DNA of 64,000 bases. Origin: Halogranum amylolyticum (GTDB lineage: Archaea > Halobacteriota > Halobacteria > Halobacteriales > Haloferacaceae). This document shows positions 7,427 through 17,383 of the stretch, piece by piece (within the stretch, counting starts at the first letter, position 1; every line of letters begins with the position of its first letter). Both the position numbers and the translations under genes were made by a program. Under the pieces are notes generated by a model that ran no database searches, was not told the origin of the DNA, and saw only the letters and a list, made by a program, of their open reading frames with translations. The stretch is taken from assembly GCF_900110465.1 (NCBI RefSeq), contig NZ_FODV01000005.1, positions 328,063 to 392,062 on the forward strand, in the 5' to 3' direction.

Positions 7427-9919
7427 GACACACTCCCGTCGTCGGCAGAGACGGTCATCGTCGGCGCCGGTTGTGTCGGTTGCAGTGCGGCGTACCATCT
7501 GAGCCAACTCGGTCGAGAGGACGTCGTCGTCGTCGAACAGGGACCGCTGTTCGAGACGGGCGGATCGACGTCGCACGCCCCCGGCCTGGTGTTCCAGACC
7601 GCCGGCGACAAACTGATGTCGAAGATGGCGTCGTACACGCGTGACCTCTACACAGAGCTGGACAGCTTCCGCAGCTGCGGCGGCATCGAGATCGCCTACA
7701 CCGAGGAACGCTGGGACTTCCTCAAGCGAAAACGCGAGTGGGGGCGGTCGTTCGGCGTCGAAGACGGCGAACTCCTCTCACCGGAGGAGGTCGAAGCGGA
7801 GATCCCACAGGTGAACGCCGACGTCGTCCACGGCGGGTACTACGTCCCCTCGGACGGGAAGGCCGACGCCGTCGGCGCGTCCGCGGCGATGGCAGAGCGC
7901 GCCCGCGAGAAGGGTGTGGAGTTCTACGGCAACACGAAGGTGACCGACCTCGACGTCGAGGACGGCCGAATCCGCGCCGTCGACACCGAGAAGGGTCGCA
8001 TCGACGCCGATGAGGTGCTCGTAGCGACCAACATCTGGGGGCCGCTGTTCGGTGACATGGTCGACGTCGACATCCCGCTGATGCCGTGCGCCCACCAGTA
8101 TCTCGTCTCCGACGAGCTCGACGAACTCGCCGGCGCAGACCAGGAGATCGAGCAACCGCTCCTCCGTCATCAGGACGCGTCGCTGTACTTCCGACAACAC
8201 GGCGAGTCCTACGGCGTCGGCTCGTACAACCACGAACCGCTGCTCGTCGAACCCGAGGACATCTACGGTCCCGACAAACTGGACGATCTCGGTCTCGAAT
8301 ATCCGTCGCTCCGGGAGTTCACGGAGGAACACTTCTACGAGAACACCCACCCGGACCACGACCGGTCGGCGTACGACTGTGCGAAAGAGCTCGTCCCCGC
8401 GCTCGGTGACTGCGACTGGGAGACGGAGATGAACGGGATGTTCTGTTTCACCACCGACGGGATGCCGGTCCTCGGCGAGACCGAGGACATCGACGGCCTG
8501 TGGTGGGCGCTCGCCGTCTGGGTGACCCAGTCCGGCGGCGTCGGCAACGTCGTCGCCGAGTGGATGGAGAACGGCGTCCCCCGCCTCGACGGCGACCTCG
8601 TCGACGTCACCGACGCACACATCTCGCGGTTCCAGGACCACGCCGGCTCCCACGAGTACGTCCGTGACCGCGCGGCACAGCAGTACCAGGAGGTCTATCA
8701 GTTGATCCACCCGCGCGAACAGCCGGAGGGAAAGCGCGGACTGCGGCGGAGTCCGTACCACCCGCGACAGGAAGAGCTGGGCGCGGAGTTCTACGACAGC
8801 GACGGCTGGGAGTCCGCCCAGTGGTACGCAGCCAACGAGTCACTCGTCGAGGAGTACGACGTCCCCGACCGGCCCGAGTGGCTCTCGCAGAACTGGTCGA
8901 AGGCACACGGCGCGGAACACCAGGCCGTCCGCGACCGAGTCGGGATGTACGACCTGACCTCCTTCACTCCCATCGAGGTGACCGGCGACGGCGCCGCCGA
9001 GTTCCTGCAAGGGTTGCTCGCGAACGACGTCGACGTCTCACCGGGTCGCGTGCGCTACACACCGATGCTCAACGAGGCGGGTGGCCTGCTCGCGGACCTG
9101 ACCGTCTCTCGGTTGGCGGAAGACCGGTTCCTCATCCTGACCGGCGGCGGTCGGTCCGGCAGCGAGCAGGGGCGCTGGATCAGCGAACACGCACCCGACG
9201 ACGTCGACGTCACCGACCGGACCTCGGGGCTGTGCGGCCTCGGCGTCTGGGGGCCGAGCGCCCGCAAGACCCTTGAGGACCTCGTCGAGACCGACCTCTC
9301 TCACGACGAGTTCTCCTTCTTCAGCGTCCAGGAGACGCATCTCGGGAGCATCCCGGTCATCATGCTCCGGGTGTCCTACGTCGGCGAACTCGGCTGGGAA
9401 CTGTACGCGCCGATGGAGTACGGCGCAGAGCTCTGGGACCAAGTGTGGGAGGCCGGCGAGGAGTACGACGTCGTCGCGATGGGCGATGCGACGCTCAACT
9501 CGATGAGTCTGGAGAAGGGATTCCGACTGTGGGGGACGGACATCACCCCCGAGTACAACCCCTACGAGGCGGGCATCGGCTTCGCCGTCGACCTCGACAC
9601 CGACTTCGTCGGCAAGGAGGCGCTCGTCGAAGCGAAAGAGGCGGGGATCGACCAGAAGATCGTCCCCATCACGCTCGACGAACCGGGCGATGTCGTCGAC
9701 ACCGGCCGGCCGGTCGTCGCCGACGACGAGGTGATCGGCTACACGACGCGCGCCGACTACGGCTACAGCATCGACGCCGGCATCGCCTACAGCTACCTGC
9801 CGGTCGACTACGCCGAACCGGGGCAGTCCGTCGAGATCGAGTACGAGAACCGCACCTACGAGGCGACGGTCCGGGACGAGCCGCTGTTCGACCCCGACCG
9901 CGAGCGAATATTGCGCTAA
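7415..9919 (+). CDS. Dimethylglycine oxidase/dehydrogenase, FAD and GcvT domains
   Basis: 834-aa two-domain enzyme, the usual length for dimethylglycine oxidase. The N-terminal half is an FAD amine oxidase (TVIVGAGCVGCSAAYHLSQL). His54 in GGSTSHAPGL sits where this family attaches FAD covalently. The C-terminal half (from about residue 475) is a GcvT/aminomethyltransferase-like folate domain, with a GcvT C-terminal barrel at the end (VPITLDEPGD...RPVVADDEVIGYTTRADYGYS). Expected reaction: dimethylglycine to sarcosine, with the methyl group passed to tetrahydrofolate as 5,10-methylene-THF. Sarcosine dehydrogenase has the same architecture, but a dedicated MSOX next door favours dimethylglycine. 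Its own TATA box and structured leader precede it. Confidence 0.88.
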   Translation: MSGSDTLPSSAETVIVGAGCVGCSAAYHLSQLGREDVVVVEQGPLFETGGSTSHAPGLVFQTAGDKLMSKMASYTRDLYTELDSFRSCGGIEIAYTEERWDFLKRKREWGRSFGVEDGELLSPEEVEAEIPQVNADVVHGGYYVPSDGKADAVGASAAMAERAREKGVEFYGNTKVTDLDVEDGRIRAVDTEKGRIDADEVLVATNIWGPLFGDMVDVDIPLMPCAHQYLVSDELDELAGADQEIEQPLLRHQDASLYFRQHGESYGVGSYNHEPLLVEPEDIYGPDKLDDLGLEYPSLREFTEEHFYENTHPDHDRSAYDCAKELVPALGDCDWETEMNGMFCFTTDGMPVLGETEDIDGLWWALAVWVTQSGGVGNVVAEWMENGVPRLDGDLVDVTDAHISRFQDHAGSHEYVRDRAAQQYQEVYQLIHPREQPEGKRGLRRSPYHPRQEELGAEFYDSDGWESAQWYAANESLVEEYDVPDRPEWLSQNWSKAHGAEHQAVRDRVGMYDLTSFTPIEVTGDGAAEFLQGLLANDVDVSPGRVRYTPMLNEAGGLLADLTVSRLAEDRFLILTGGGRSGSEQGRWISEHAPDDVDVTDRTSGLCGLGVWGPSARKTLEDLVETDLSHDEFSFFSVQETHLGSIPVIMLRVSYVGELGWELYAPMEYGAELWDQVWEAGEEYDVVAMGDATLNSMSLEKGFRLWGTDITPEYNPYEAGIGFAVDLDTDFVGKEALVEAKEAGIDQKIVPITLDEPGDVVDTGRPVVADDEVIGYTTRADYGYSIDAGIAYSYLPVDYAEPGQSVEIEYENRTYEATVRDEPLFDPDRERILR

Positions 9920-9971
9920 CCAAAGCAAGCAGAAGCGTTCTTCCGACCCCACTCCGAATTCAACATCAACG

Positions 9972-11210
9972 ATGAGCCAGAACCACCTCGCGACAGTCGA
10001 CTTCGCAGACATCGAACAGGCAGCCGAACGACTCGACGACCCGAGCGTGGTGAAGCGGACGCCCGTCGAGCGGAGCACGTCCCTCGACGAGGTGACGGGC
10101 GGCGAGGTCCATCTGAAGATGGAGCATCTCCAGTGGACGGGGTCGTTCAAGACGCGCGGGGCGTACAACAAGATCCGACAGTGCGTCGAGGCCGACGACG
10201 TCGAACGGACCGTCGCCGCCAGCGCCGGCAACCACGCGCAGGGCGTCGCGCTCGCATCGACGAAACTCGGCGTCGACTCCACCATCGTCATGCCGAAGAC
10301 CGCCCCGCAGACGAAGGTCGACGCGACCCGTGGCTACGGAGCGGAGGTGGAGCTCGTCGGGAGCAACTTCCAGGAGGCGATGTCGTTCGCGAAGGAACTC
10401 GTGAGCGAGAGCGACGCCGAGTTCGTCCACGCCTACGACGACCCCGCCATCGTCGCCGGCCAGGGAACGCTCGGCGTCGAGATGTACGAGGACCTGCCGG
10501 ACGTCGACACCGTCGTCGTCCCCATCGGCGGCGGCGGTCTCATCTCCGGCATCGCGACGGCGTTCTCGGAGCTCTCGCCCGACACGCGCATCGTCGGCGT
10601 GCAGGCGGTCGGCGCGTCGACCGTCCCCGACAGCCTCGACAAGGGGATTCCACAGACGCTCGACTCGGTCGACACCATCGCCGACGGCATCGCCACCGGC
10701 GGCATCTCCGAGCTCACGCTCTCGCTCATCGAGGAGCACGTCGACGAGGTGGTGACGGTCACCGACGGCGAGATCGCTCGAGCCGTCCTCTATCTGCTCG
10801 AACGCGCGAAGCAGGTCGTCGAGGGCGCGGGCGCGGCCTCCGTCGCCGCCGTCATGAGCGACGAACTCGACGTCCGCGGCGAGACAGTGATGCCGCTGCT
10901 CTGCGGCGGCAACCTCGACATGACGATGCTGAAGACGGTGCTCGTCCACGCGCTGACCGAACGCGAACAGCTGCTCCGCCTGCGCGTCCGCATCGACGAC
11001 CAACCCGGCAAGATGGAGGAGGTGTCGGGCGTCATCGCCGACCACGGGGCGAACATCCAGACCATCCGCCACGAACGCTCCGCGCCGGAGCTCGACGTCG
11101 GCGAGGCCTATCTCGTCTTCCAGATCGAGACGAGCGGGGCCGAACACGCCCGTCGCATCATCCGGACCATCCGCGGTCACGACTACGAGGTCCGCCACAT
11201 CAACGCCTGA
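9972..11210 (+). CDS. Serine/threonine ammonia-lyase with ACT domain
   Basis: 412-aa PLP fold-type II enzyme. The Schiff-base Lys60 is in TGSFKTRGAYN, the substrate loop is ASAGNHAQG, and the phosphate-binding Gly loop is VVPIGGGGLISG. A C-terminal ACT domain (about 330-410, LRVRIDDQPGKMEEVSGVI) is typical of TdcB/threonine dehydratase-like lyases and could bind an amino-acid effector. It deaminates threonine to 2-oxobutyrate or serine to pyruvate via 2-aminoacrylate. Placed 52 nt behind dimethylglycine oxidase and ahead of the betaine transporter, with SHMT nearby, serine to pyruvate is the more likely job here. Racemase activity is a minor alternative. Confidence 0.85.
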   Translation: MSQNHLATVDFADIEQAAERLDDPSVVKRTPVERSTSLDEVTGGEVHLKMEHLQWTGSFKTRGAYNKIRQCVEADDVERTVAASAGNHAQGVALASTKLGVDSTIVMPKTAPQTKVDATRGYGAEVELVGSNFQEAMSFAKELVSESDAEFVHAYDDPAIVAGQGTLGVEMYEDLPDVDTVVVPIGGGGLISGIATAFSELSPDTRIVGVQAVGASTVPDSLDKGIPQTLDSVDTIADGIATGGISELTLSLIEEHVDEVVTVTDGEIARAVLYLLERAKQVVEGAGAASVAAVMSDELDVRGETVMPLLCGGNLDMTMLKTVLVHALTEREQLLRLRVRIDDQPGKMEEVSGVIADHGANIQTIRHERSAPELDVGEAYLVFQIETSGAEHARRIIRTIRGHDYEVRHINA

Positions 11211-11239
11211 GCGTAGTCTCCGTGCGGTCCGAGGCGGTC

Positions 11240-11245
11240 TTTTTT
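11240..11245 (+). terminator. T-tract terminator after the ammonia-lyase gene
   Basis: A run of six T residues within GCGGTCTTTTTTCTCCC, 30 nt after the stop codon. Oligo-T tracts without a strong hairpin are the normal archaeal intrinsic terminator, so transcription from the upstream genes probably stops before the transporter promoter. Confidence 0.5.
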
Positions 11246-11272
11246 CTCCCTCCATCCTTTGACCCCACTTAA

Positions 11273-11295
11273 GCAGGTTAGTCGAGTAAACCTGC
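11273..11295. promoter_or_regulatory. Inverted repeat upstream of the BCCT transporter gene
   Basis: GCAGGTT (11273-11279) and AACCTGC (11289-11295) form perfect 7-bp arms separated by 9 nt. They are followed directly by ATTTTTAT, a possible TATA element. The position just upstream of or over the BRE is where a haloarchaeal activator or repressor would act on the transporter gene. Confidence 0.45.
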
Positions 11296-11332
11296 ATTTT
11301 TATCCGGCATTAGGAGACACCATGGAGTAGTC

Positions 11333-11354
11333 GTGGCATGAATTATCATACCAC
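11333..11354. promoter_or_regulatory. 22-bp imperfect palindrome in the transporter leader
   Basis: GTGGCATGA, four bases ATTA, then TCATACCAC: eight of nine positions pair. It is AT-rich in the centre, lies 93 nt before the transporter ATG, and looks like a dimeric regulator site. It does not match the repeat 60 bp upstream. Confidence 0.45.
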
Positions 11355-11446
11355 GTATCTCGCGGCGGAGTCGACCGACGGTGGCCTCCGTTCGTGGTGA
11401 ACTGACGCAGTACAATCAACGACAGGACGAAACAGCAGAACCAACA

Positions 11447-13153
11447 ATGAGTCAAGAGCAAAAACGAGGGAAGGTTGGCGAGTTCGTCGACGAGATCGAC
11501 CCGCTCGTGTTCGGGTTCGGCATCCTGACGGCCGTCGGGTTCCTGATCTACGTCGCCATCGTCGGCCCAGAGCAGGCCGGCTCCCTCATGAGTGGTATCA
11601 ACAACTGGTTATGGACGAACTTTTCGTGGTTCTATCTCTCGGCGATGTTGATCTTCGTCGGGTTCACCACGTTCCTCATCTTCGGGCCGTGGGGGAAGAT
11701 CAAACTCGGGCCCGAGGACGCAGAGCCGAAGCACAGTTTCGCGACGTACTTCGCGATGTTCTTCTCGGCGGGTATCGCCGCCGGTATCGTCTTCTGGGGC
11801 CCCGCAGAGTCGATCTTCCACTACGGGTACGGCACACCGTTGACGGGTGAGAACGCGGGCGACACGGCGAACATGATCGGCTCGCTACAGTACACCTTCT
11901 TCCACTGGGGCATCTCGGCATGGGCAGGGTACCTCATCGTCGGCGTCCCGATCGGCTACTTCGCCCACAAGAAGGGCGCGCCGTTCAAGTTCTCGACGGT
12001 CATCGCCCCGCTCATCGGCGTCGAGAACCTCGACGACAGCTACGCGGCGAAGGTGGTCGACCTCGTCGCCGTCTTCGGGACGATGGGCGGGATCGCGACC
12101 TCGCTGGGGTTCATCGGCCAACAGTTGCTGATGGGGATGGACTATCAGTTCGGGTCGGTGACGTCGCCGAACCAGGAGGCGTCGGCGCTCCCGCTCGACA
12201 TCTTCGGGATGCCGCTCGGCGACATCGGCGTCATCGTCGTCATCGTCGGCGTCACGACCGTCTTTACCCTCTCGGTGGTGAGCGGCGTCGAGAAGGGTAT
12301 CAAGCGACTCTCACAACTGAACGTCATCGTCTTCCTGTTGTTGGGTGTCGCCACGTTCGCCATCGGATTGCTGAACGGACTCGGTTCGTTCGTGCTCAAC
12401 ATCGGTACGCAGGCCATCGGCGAGTATCTCGGTAACTTCATCCAGATGAGCCTGTTCACCGGAGCCGACGGCGGCGGCGAGTTCGTCGGTTCGTGGACCG
12501 TCTTCTACTGGGCGTGGTGGTTTTCGTGGGCACCGTTCTCGGGCATCTTCCTCGCGAAGATCTCGAAGGGCCGGACCATCCGCGAGGTGACGTTCGTCGG
12601 CGTCATCGCGACGACGCTGGCGACGGTGCCGTGGTTCATGGTGATCGGCGGGATGTCGATGCGACTCCAGCAGCTCGGGCAGGCCGACATCCTCGGGGCG
12701 CTCACCCGCTACGGCGGCAACGAGGCCGTCTCGGGCTACCCGCTTTTCGGCGCGCTCGAACCGTTCGGCGCGCTCCTCTCGGGGCTGTTCTTCATGCTCG
12801 TGATCACCTTCTTCGTCACCTCCGCCGACTCCTCGACGCTCGGCATCGCGATGCTGACCACGGGCGGGAAGGAGGACCCTTCCGAGATCAACCGCCTCGT
12901 CTGGGGTGTTCTACAGGGTCTCGTCGCGGCCGTCCTCATCGTCATCGGCGGGACGAACGCGCTCCAGCAGGCCGCCATCATCACCGGGGGGCCGGTCGCC
13001 GTCGTCGGTCTCGTCGGCATCTACGGGATGATAAAGGAGTTCAGCAGCGTCCACGGCCGGGTGCTCGTCCAAGAGGGCGCGGACGTCCGTGGCGACGACA
13101 TGCTCGTCGGCGGCCGCAAGAGCGGCGGCGGAACCGTCTCGGAAGACGACTGA
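11447..13153 (+). CDS. BCCT-family betaine/choline/carnitine transporter
   Basis: 568-aa membrane protein with about 12 hydrophobic spans. The BCCT signature is clear: GSWTVFYWAWWFSWAPFSG, then IFLAKISKGRTIREV. The Trp/aromatic cluster of this signature builds the trimethylammonium-binding box. The early FGFGILTAVGFLIYV helix and the SADSSTLGIAMLTTGG stretch are also typical. The start at 11447 (MSQEQKRGKVGEF) is preferred to an ORF start 66 nt upstream with poor N-terminal composition. Such carriers normally import compatible solutes using Na+ or H+. Here it sits in a catabolic cluster, so it may serve nutrition as well as osmoprotection. The C-terminal tail is short, without an obvious osmosensory extension. 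Confidence 0.92.
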   Translation: MSQEQKRGKVGEFVDEIDPLVFGFGILTAVGFLIYVAIVGPEQAGSLMSGINNWLWTNFSWFYLSAMLIFVGFTTFLIFGPWGKIKLGPEDAEPKHSFATYFAMFFSAGIAAGIVFWGPAESIFHYGYGTPLTGENAGDTANMIGSLQYTFFHWGISAWAGYLIVGVPIGYFAHKKGAPFKFSTVIAPLIGVENLDDSYAAKVVDLVAVFGTMGGIATSLGFIGQQLLMGMDYQFGSVTSPNQEASALPLDIFGMPLGDIGVIVVIVGVTTVFTLSVVSGVEKGIKRLSQLNVIVFLLLGVATFAIGLLNGLGSFVLNIGTQAIGEYLGNFIQMSLFTGADGGGEFVGSWTVFYWAWWFSWAPFSGIFLAKISKGRTIREVTFVGVIATTLATVPWFMVIGGMSMRLQQLGQADILGALTRYGGNEAVSGYPLFGALEPFGALLSGLFFMLVITFFVTSADSSTLGIAMLTTGGKEDPSEINRLVWGVLQGLVAAVLIVIGGTNALQQAAIITGGPVAVVGLVGIYGMIKEFSSVHGRVLVQEGADVRGDDMLVGGRKSGGGTVSEDD

Positions 13154-13213
13154 ACCGCTGCGGCGGCGGCCGAGTGAACTCATCTCTCCGCTCTTCTCGC
13201 TTCTTCCGACGCC

Positions 13214-14182
13214 TCAACTCGGCGACGCCTCGGTCGCCGTCGACGGCCGTGTGACGTGGATCCGCGTCCAGTACACCTCCTCGTCGTACCGGACGAGATA
13301 CGTCCCGTCGACGCTCGGAGGGTCGTCTCCGGTCTCGCTTCCGGCGTACTCGACGTCGTCTCGCGACCGGAAGCGCGATCCCAACCGACGCATCGCGTCG
13401 GGGAGCGGGTGGTCGGCGGGGACGACATAGCCGTCGTCTCCGTCGACCGCCTCGGCGACGATCTCCCGTTCGGCCGCCGAGAGTCCCGACAGCGTGAACT
13501 CGTACCGTTCGCGGAGCTCGCGTCCGAGCGTCGCCGCGGAGTCGGCGACGACCGAGGCCGTGTACTCGTAGGTCCGCAGCGGCGTCTCGCGGGAGCCGTC
13601 GACCGAGAACTCGCCGCGCGTCTCCGCGTCCCAGACGACGACCGAGTACGCCGGGTCGGGGACGAGCGCGGAGTCGGGGACGTGCGCGTCGAGGTAGCGG
13701 ACCGACGTGCCGAAGCCGAGAAAGCCGGGGTCGTCCCAGCCGCGCCGCTCGAACACCGCTCTATCCACCTCCGGGAGGTCCGCGTACGCGACCGACTCCT
13801 CGTCCGCGACGTCTCCCTCGGCCGGGTCCAAGACGACGAAGAACGTCGTCGCCGGTCGCGAGTCGACGACGTCGACCGAGAGTTCGTACACCCCGTCCTC
13901 GAAGACGAACGGGCGGTCTGCGGGGAACGGCGGTTCAGTGTCGTCGACTCTCGTCGGCCCGTCGTCGACGGCGGCGCGCACGAGGTCGTACTCGGGGCTC
14001 TCCTCGTCGACGCCGCGTCCGTAGGTCCGCCGCGTCGCGATGGTGGCGTCGGAGACCGGTTCCATCCGGAGCGAGGCGGTCGGGAGGGTTCCTACGGCGG
14101 TCTCGGCGCCGAAGCCGAGACAGCCGGCGAGTCCGGAGAGCGTGAGGACGGCACCGGAGGCGAGGAGGGTGCGACGGTGCAT
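13214..14182 (-). CDS. Putative Tat lipoprotein of unknown function
   Basis: 322-aa exported protein. The N-terminus MHRRTLLASGAVLTLSGLAGC carries a twin-arginine and a lipobox with the lipidated Cys at 21. The mature part is acidic, with no recognised domain. It contains segments such as DGVYELSVDVVDSRPATTFFVVLDP that suggest a beta-sandwich, and ends with a Thr/Ser-rich tail. It sits tail-to-tail with the BCCT transporter gene and is read towards it. A substrate-binding role is possible given the neighbourhood, but it does not resemble an ABC-type solute-binding protein. Confidence 0.7.
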   Translation of the reverse strand: MHRRTLLASGAVLTLSGLAGCLGFGAETAVGTLPTASLRMEPVSDATIATRRTYGRGVDEESPEYDLVRAAVDDGPTRVDDTEPPFPADRPFVFEDGVYELSVDVVDSRPATTFFVVLDPAEGDVADEESVAYADLPEVDRAVFERRGWDDPGFLGFGTSVRYLDAHVPDSALVPDPAYSVVVWDAETRGEFSVDGSRETPLRTYEYTASVVADSAATLGRELRERYEFTLSGLSAAEREIVAEAVDGDDGYVVPADHPLPDAMRRLGSRFRSRDDVEYAGSETGDDPPSVDGTYLVRYDEEVYWTRIHVTRPSTATEASPS

Positions 14183-14291
14183 ACCCGAGAGAGCACCGTC
14201 CGGAGAGAAAAGTGTCGGGATGACTGAAAGAGCGGCTGTACCTATCGTTCCGGAGAGGGCCGAAGCCAGGACCGACGACTCGGCGGCGACG

Positions 14292-15536
14292 CTACTCGTA
14301 GACGGGGAACTCGTCGCATAGTCGTTCGACGCGCCAACTCGCCTCCCGCTTCACCTCGTCGTCGGTGGGGTCGTCGAGCACGTTCGCGACGACTTCGCCG
14401 ACAGCCTCCATCTCCTCCTCGCCGAACCCGCGAGTCGTGACCGCGGGCGTCCCGATGCGGATGCCGCTCGTCACCATCGGCGAGCGCGTCTCGCCGGGCA
14501 CCGTGTTCTTGTTGATCACGAGGCCGACGTCGTCGAGCGCCGCCTCGGCCTCCTTCCCCGTGAGCTCCGGATGCGACTCCCGGAGATCGACGAGGAGGAG
14601 ATGTTTGTCGGTGCCGCCGGAGACGAGCGAGAGGCCGTGGTCCTGCAGCACCGACGCGAGCGTCTTGGCGTTGTCGACGACCTGCCGGGCGTACTCTTCG
14701 AACTCCGGTTCGAGCGCCTCGCCGAAGCCGACGGCCTTGCCCGCGACGTTGTGCATCAGCGGTCCACCCTGCGATCCGGGGAACACCGCGCTGTCGACGT
14801 CGTCGGCGTGCTCCTCGGTGCACATGATGATGCCGCCGCGACCGGCGCGGATGGTCTTGTGCGTGCTGCCGGTGACGAAGTCGGCGTGTGGAACCGGGTT
14901 GGCGTGGACGCCCGCGGCGACGAGTCCCGTGATGTGGGCGATGTCGGAGAGGTGGTAAGCGTCGACCTCGTCGGCGATCGACTCGAAGCGCTCGAAGTCG
15001 AACTCCCGCGGGTACGCCGACGACCCGCTGACGACGAGGTCCGGATCGAACTCGTGGGCGTGCCGAGCCAACTCATCGTAGTCGACGTAGCCCGTCTCGG
15101 GGTCGACCTCGTACTGTTCGACGTCGTACAGTTGCCCCGAGAAGTTGACCGCGTGGCCGTGGCTGAGGTGGCCGCCGTGCGAGAGCGACAGCGAGAGGAT
15201 CTTGTCGCCGGGTTCGAGTACTGAGAAGTAGACGCCCATGTTCGCCTGCGTGCCGGAGTGCGGCTGGACGTTGACGTGCTCTGCGCCCCACAGTTCCTCG
15301 GCGCGCTCGATGGCGAGGTTCTCGACCTCGTCGACGTGCTGACAGCCGCCGTAGTAGCGCGCGCCGGGGTAGCCTTCGGCGTACTTGTTCGTGAGAACCG
15401 AGCCCTGCGCTTCGAGCACCGCCTCCGAGACGTGGTTCTCCGAGGCGATCATCCCGAGCGCCGACTCCTGTCGTTCGCGTTCGTGGTCGATCGCTTCGCT
15501 CACCTTCGGGTCGGTCTGCCGTAGTTCCCGTGCCAT
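14292..15536 (-). CDS. glyA: Serine hydroxymethyltransferase
   Basis: 414-aa PLP enzyme interconverting glycine + 5,10-methylene-THF and serine + THF. Conserved segments: [12 protein letters not shown], the [14 protein letters not shown] loop, the HSGTQAN segment, and the Schiff-base Lys in [14 protein letters not shown]. The ATG at 15536 ([12 protein letters not shown]) was chosen because the open frame to 16820 is only a long stop-free antisense extension crossing ridA. Haloarchaea use tetrahydrofolate for this reaction. In this neighbourhood SHMT would combine the glycine and the C1 units that betaine demethylation releases, giving serine for the ammonia-lyase. It is also a core biosynthetic gene, so location alone does not prove a catabolic role. 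Confidence 0.95.
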   Translation of the reverse strand: MARELRQTDPKVSEAIDHERERQESALGMIASENHVSEAVLEAQGSVLTNKYAEGYPGARYYGGCQHVDEVENLAIERAEELWGAEHVNVQPHSGTQANMGVYFSVLEPGDKILSLSLSHGGHLSHGHAVNFSGQLYDVEQYEVDPETGYVDYDELARHAHEFDPDLVVSGSSAYPREFDFERFESIADEVDAYHLSDIAHITGLVAAGVHANPVPHADFVTGSTHKTIRAGRGGIIMCTEEHADDVDSAVFPGSQGGPLMHNVAGKAVGFGEALEPEFEEYARQVVDNAKTLASVLQDHGLSLVSGGTDKHLLLVDLRESHPELTGKEAEAALDDVGLVINKNTVPGETRSPMVTSGIRIGTPAVTTRGFGEEEMEAVGEVVANVLDDPTDDEVKREASWRVERLCDEFPVYE

Positions 15537-15698
15537 ATGTTGACGGATTGCGACCGGGTCGGATACCGTTCCGGGTGTTTCACTGAGGGTGTTTTTGACG
15601 GGTGACCGAGGAGGGTGCTGACGGCGACCGTTGGCGTTCAAAGACGGGTTGACTGATACAGACGCACGCTTACCTGTGGCCGTGTACACGTTCGGAGT

Positions 15699-16079
<381 letters not shown>

Positions 16080-16232
16080 CTCGGCGGCGGACAGACGACT
16101 CCGCCGCCCGGCCGACGGCGACACTCCGACGCACAGGCGACGTCCCAGCGACACCCTGACGACGGGACGTTGAAAACCACCTTGCGCTCTGCACCTACAC
16201 CGACAAGTGTGTCCCGTGCGTAGACGCCGCTG

Positions 16233-16760
16233 ATGGTTCGTTGTCAACGGTGTCGACTCGACTGCGTCGAGACGGACGGCCCGCTGTCGGGCGGCGGCGA
16301 CGGTCGGGAGCCGACTCTCTGCCCCGTCTGCCGACTCGAACGGTCGTCGCCGGACGTGACGCTTCCTCCGGCGATCTACAGACGGGCGCGACTCCTCCTC
16401 GGGTTCGAGACGTCGGCGACGGTCCGGTCGCGACTCGTCGACGCCGTCGAACCGGAGACTGCGCCCGAGTCGGTCGCAGGGGGAGCAGCGACCACGCTTC
16501 GCGTCGACCGGCTCCGCCGGATCGGGCGAGTGCTCGGCCTGCAGGCGCAGGAGGCGGAGCAACTCACCGCACGCGAACTGCGCCAGTACGTCGTCGACGC
16601 CGCCGACGTCGACGACAGTCCGGCCTCCTCGTTCCGCAAGGAGACGCTGGTGGAGGTGACGGTCCACGTCGCCGACGCCGTCGCCCCGACGGCGGACCGA
16701 GGGACCGACGGGGAGCACCGGAGCCCCGACTCGCGCGAGGAGTTCGACCTCTCGCCGTAA
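16233..16760 (+). CDS. Zinc-ribbon-like hypothetical protein, 175 aa
   Basis: Starts [11 protein letters not shown], with a second CPVC at residues 30-33. The two Cys pairs probably bind one zinc ion. The middle is a basic, Arg-rich helical region ([24 protein letters not shown]) that could contact nucleic acid, and the C-terminal 30 residues are polar and disordered. Family not recognised. It lies 40 nt upstream of the thioesterase gene on the same strand and may share its transcript. An overlapping minus-strand ORF was rejected because it is Arg/Ser-rich with no motifs. Confidence 0.6.
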   Translation: MVRCQRCRLDCVETDGPLSGGGDGREPTLCPVCRLERSSPDVTLPPAIYRRARLLLGFETSATVRSRLVDAVEPETAPESVAGGAATTLRVDRLRRIGRVLGLQAQEAEQLTARELRQYVVDAADVDDSPASSFRKETLVEVTVHVADAVAPTADRGTDGEHRSPDSREEFDLSP

Positions 16761-16800
16761 CCCAACACGCTCATCCCCGGCGACGGAGAACCGTCGTCCA

Positions 16801-17256
16801 ATGAGCGATCTGATGGACACCTACATCGAGAACCGGCATCTCGTCCAGCCGAACCACACCAACAACTACGACGTCGCCCACGGGGGGAACGTGCTGAAGT
16901 GGATGGACGTCGTCGGCGCGCTCTCGGCGATGCGGTGTGCGGAGATGACCTGCGTCACCGCGCGGATGGAAGAGGTGAACTTCGTCCAGTCGATCCCCCG
17001 CGGGAAGTCCGCACTCATCCAGGCCTACGCCTACGAGACGGGGCGCACGAGCGTCCGCGTCCGGATCAAAGCCTATCGGGAGGACCCCCAGACCGGCGAC
17101 CGCGAACTAACGACCGAGTCGCACTTCGTCTACGTCGCCATCGACGACGAACTCGAACCGACGCCCGTGCCGGAGCTCACCGTCAGCACCGACGAAGGTG
17201 CGGAGCTCCAGCGGGAGGCCCAGATGGACGCCGAAGAGCTCTACAACGGGAACTGA
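16801..17256 (+). CDS. Acyl-CoA thioesterase, hotdog fold
   Basis: 151-aa protein of the YciA/acyl-CoA hydrolase group. The active-site segment [24 protein letters not shown] has the Asn/His-Gly-Gly pattern of hotdog thioesterases. It is followed by the beta strands [30 protein letters not shown], which pack around the hotdog helix. It hydrolyses acyl-CoA to free acid and CoA; chain-length preference cannot be read. The start [21 protein letters not shown] is normal for the family. Confidence 0.88.
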   Translation: MSDLMDTYIENRHLVQPNHTNNYDVAHGGNVLKWMDVVGALSAMRCAEMTCVTARMEEVNFVQSIPRGKSALIQAYAYETGRTSVRVRIKAYREDPQTGDRELTTESHFVYVAIDDELEPTPVPELTVSTDEGAELQREAQMDAEELYNGN

Positions 17257-17383
17257 GTCCGAGAACGTCACGGTCAGGTCAGCGTCGAACAGGTTCAGAA
17301 CCCCGATAGTCGGCCACAAGAGACGATTCTTCGACCGCTATCGTCTTGTATCGGTAGCCGTTACCGCGTCACGTACAGACTGT

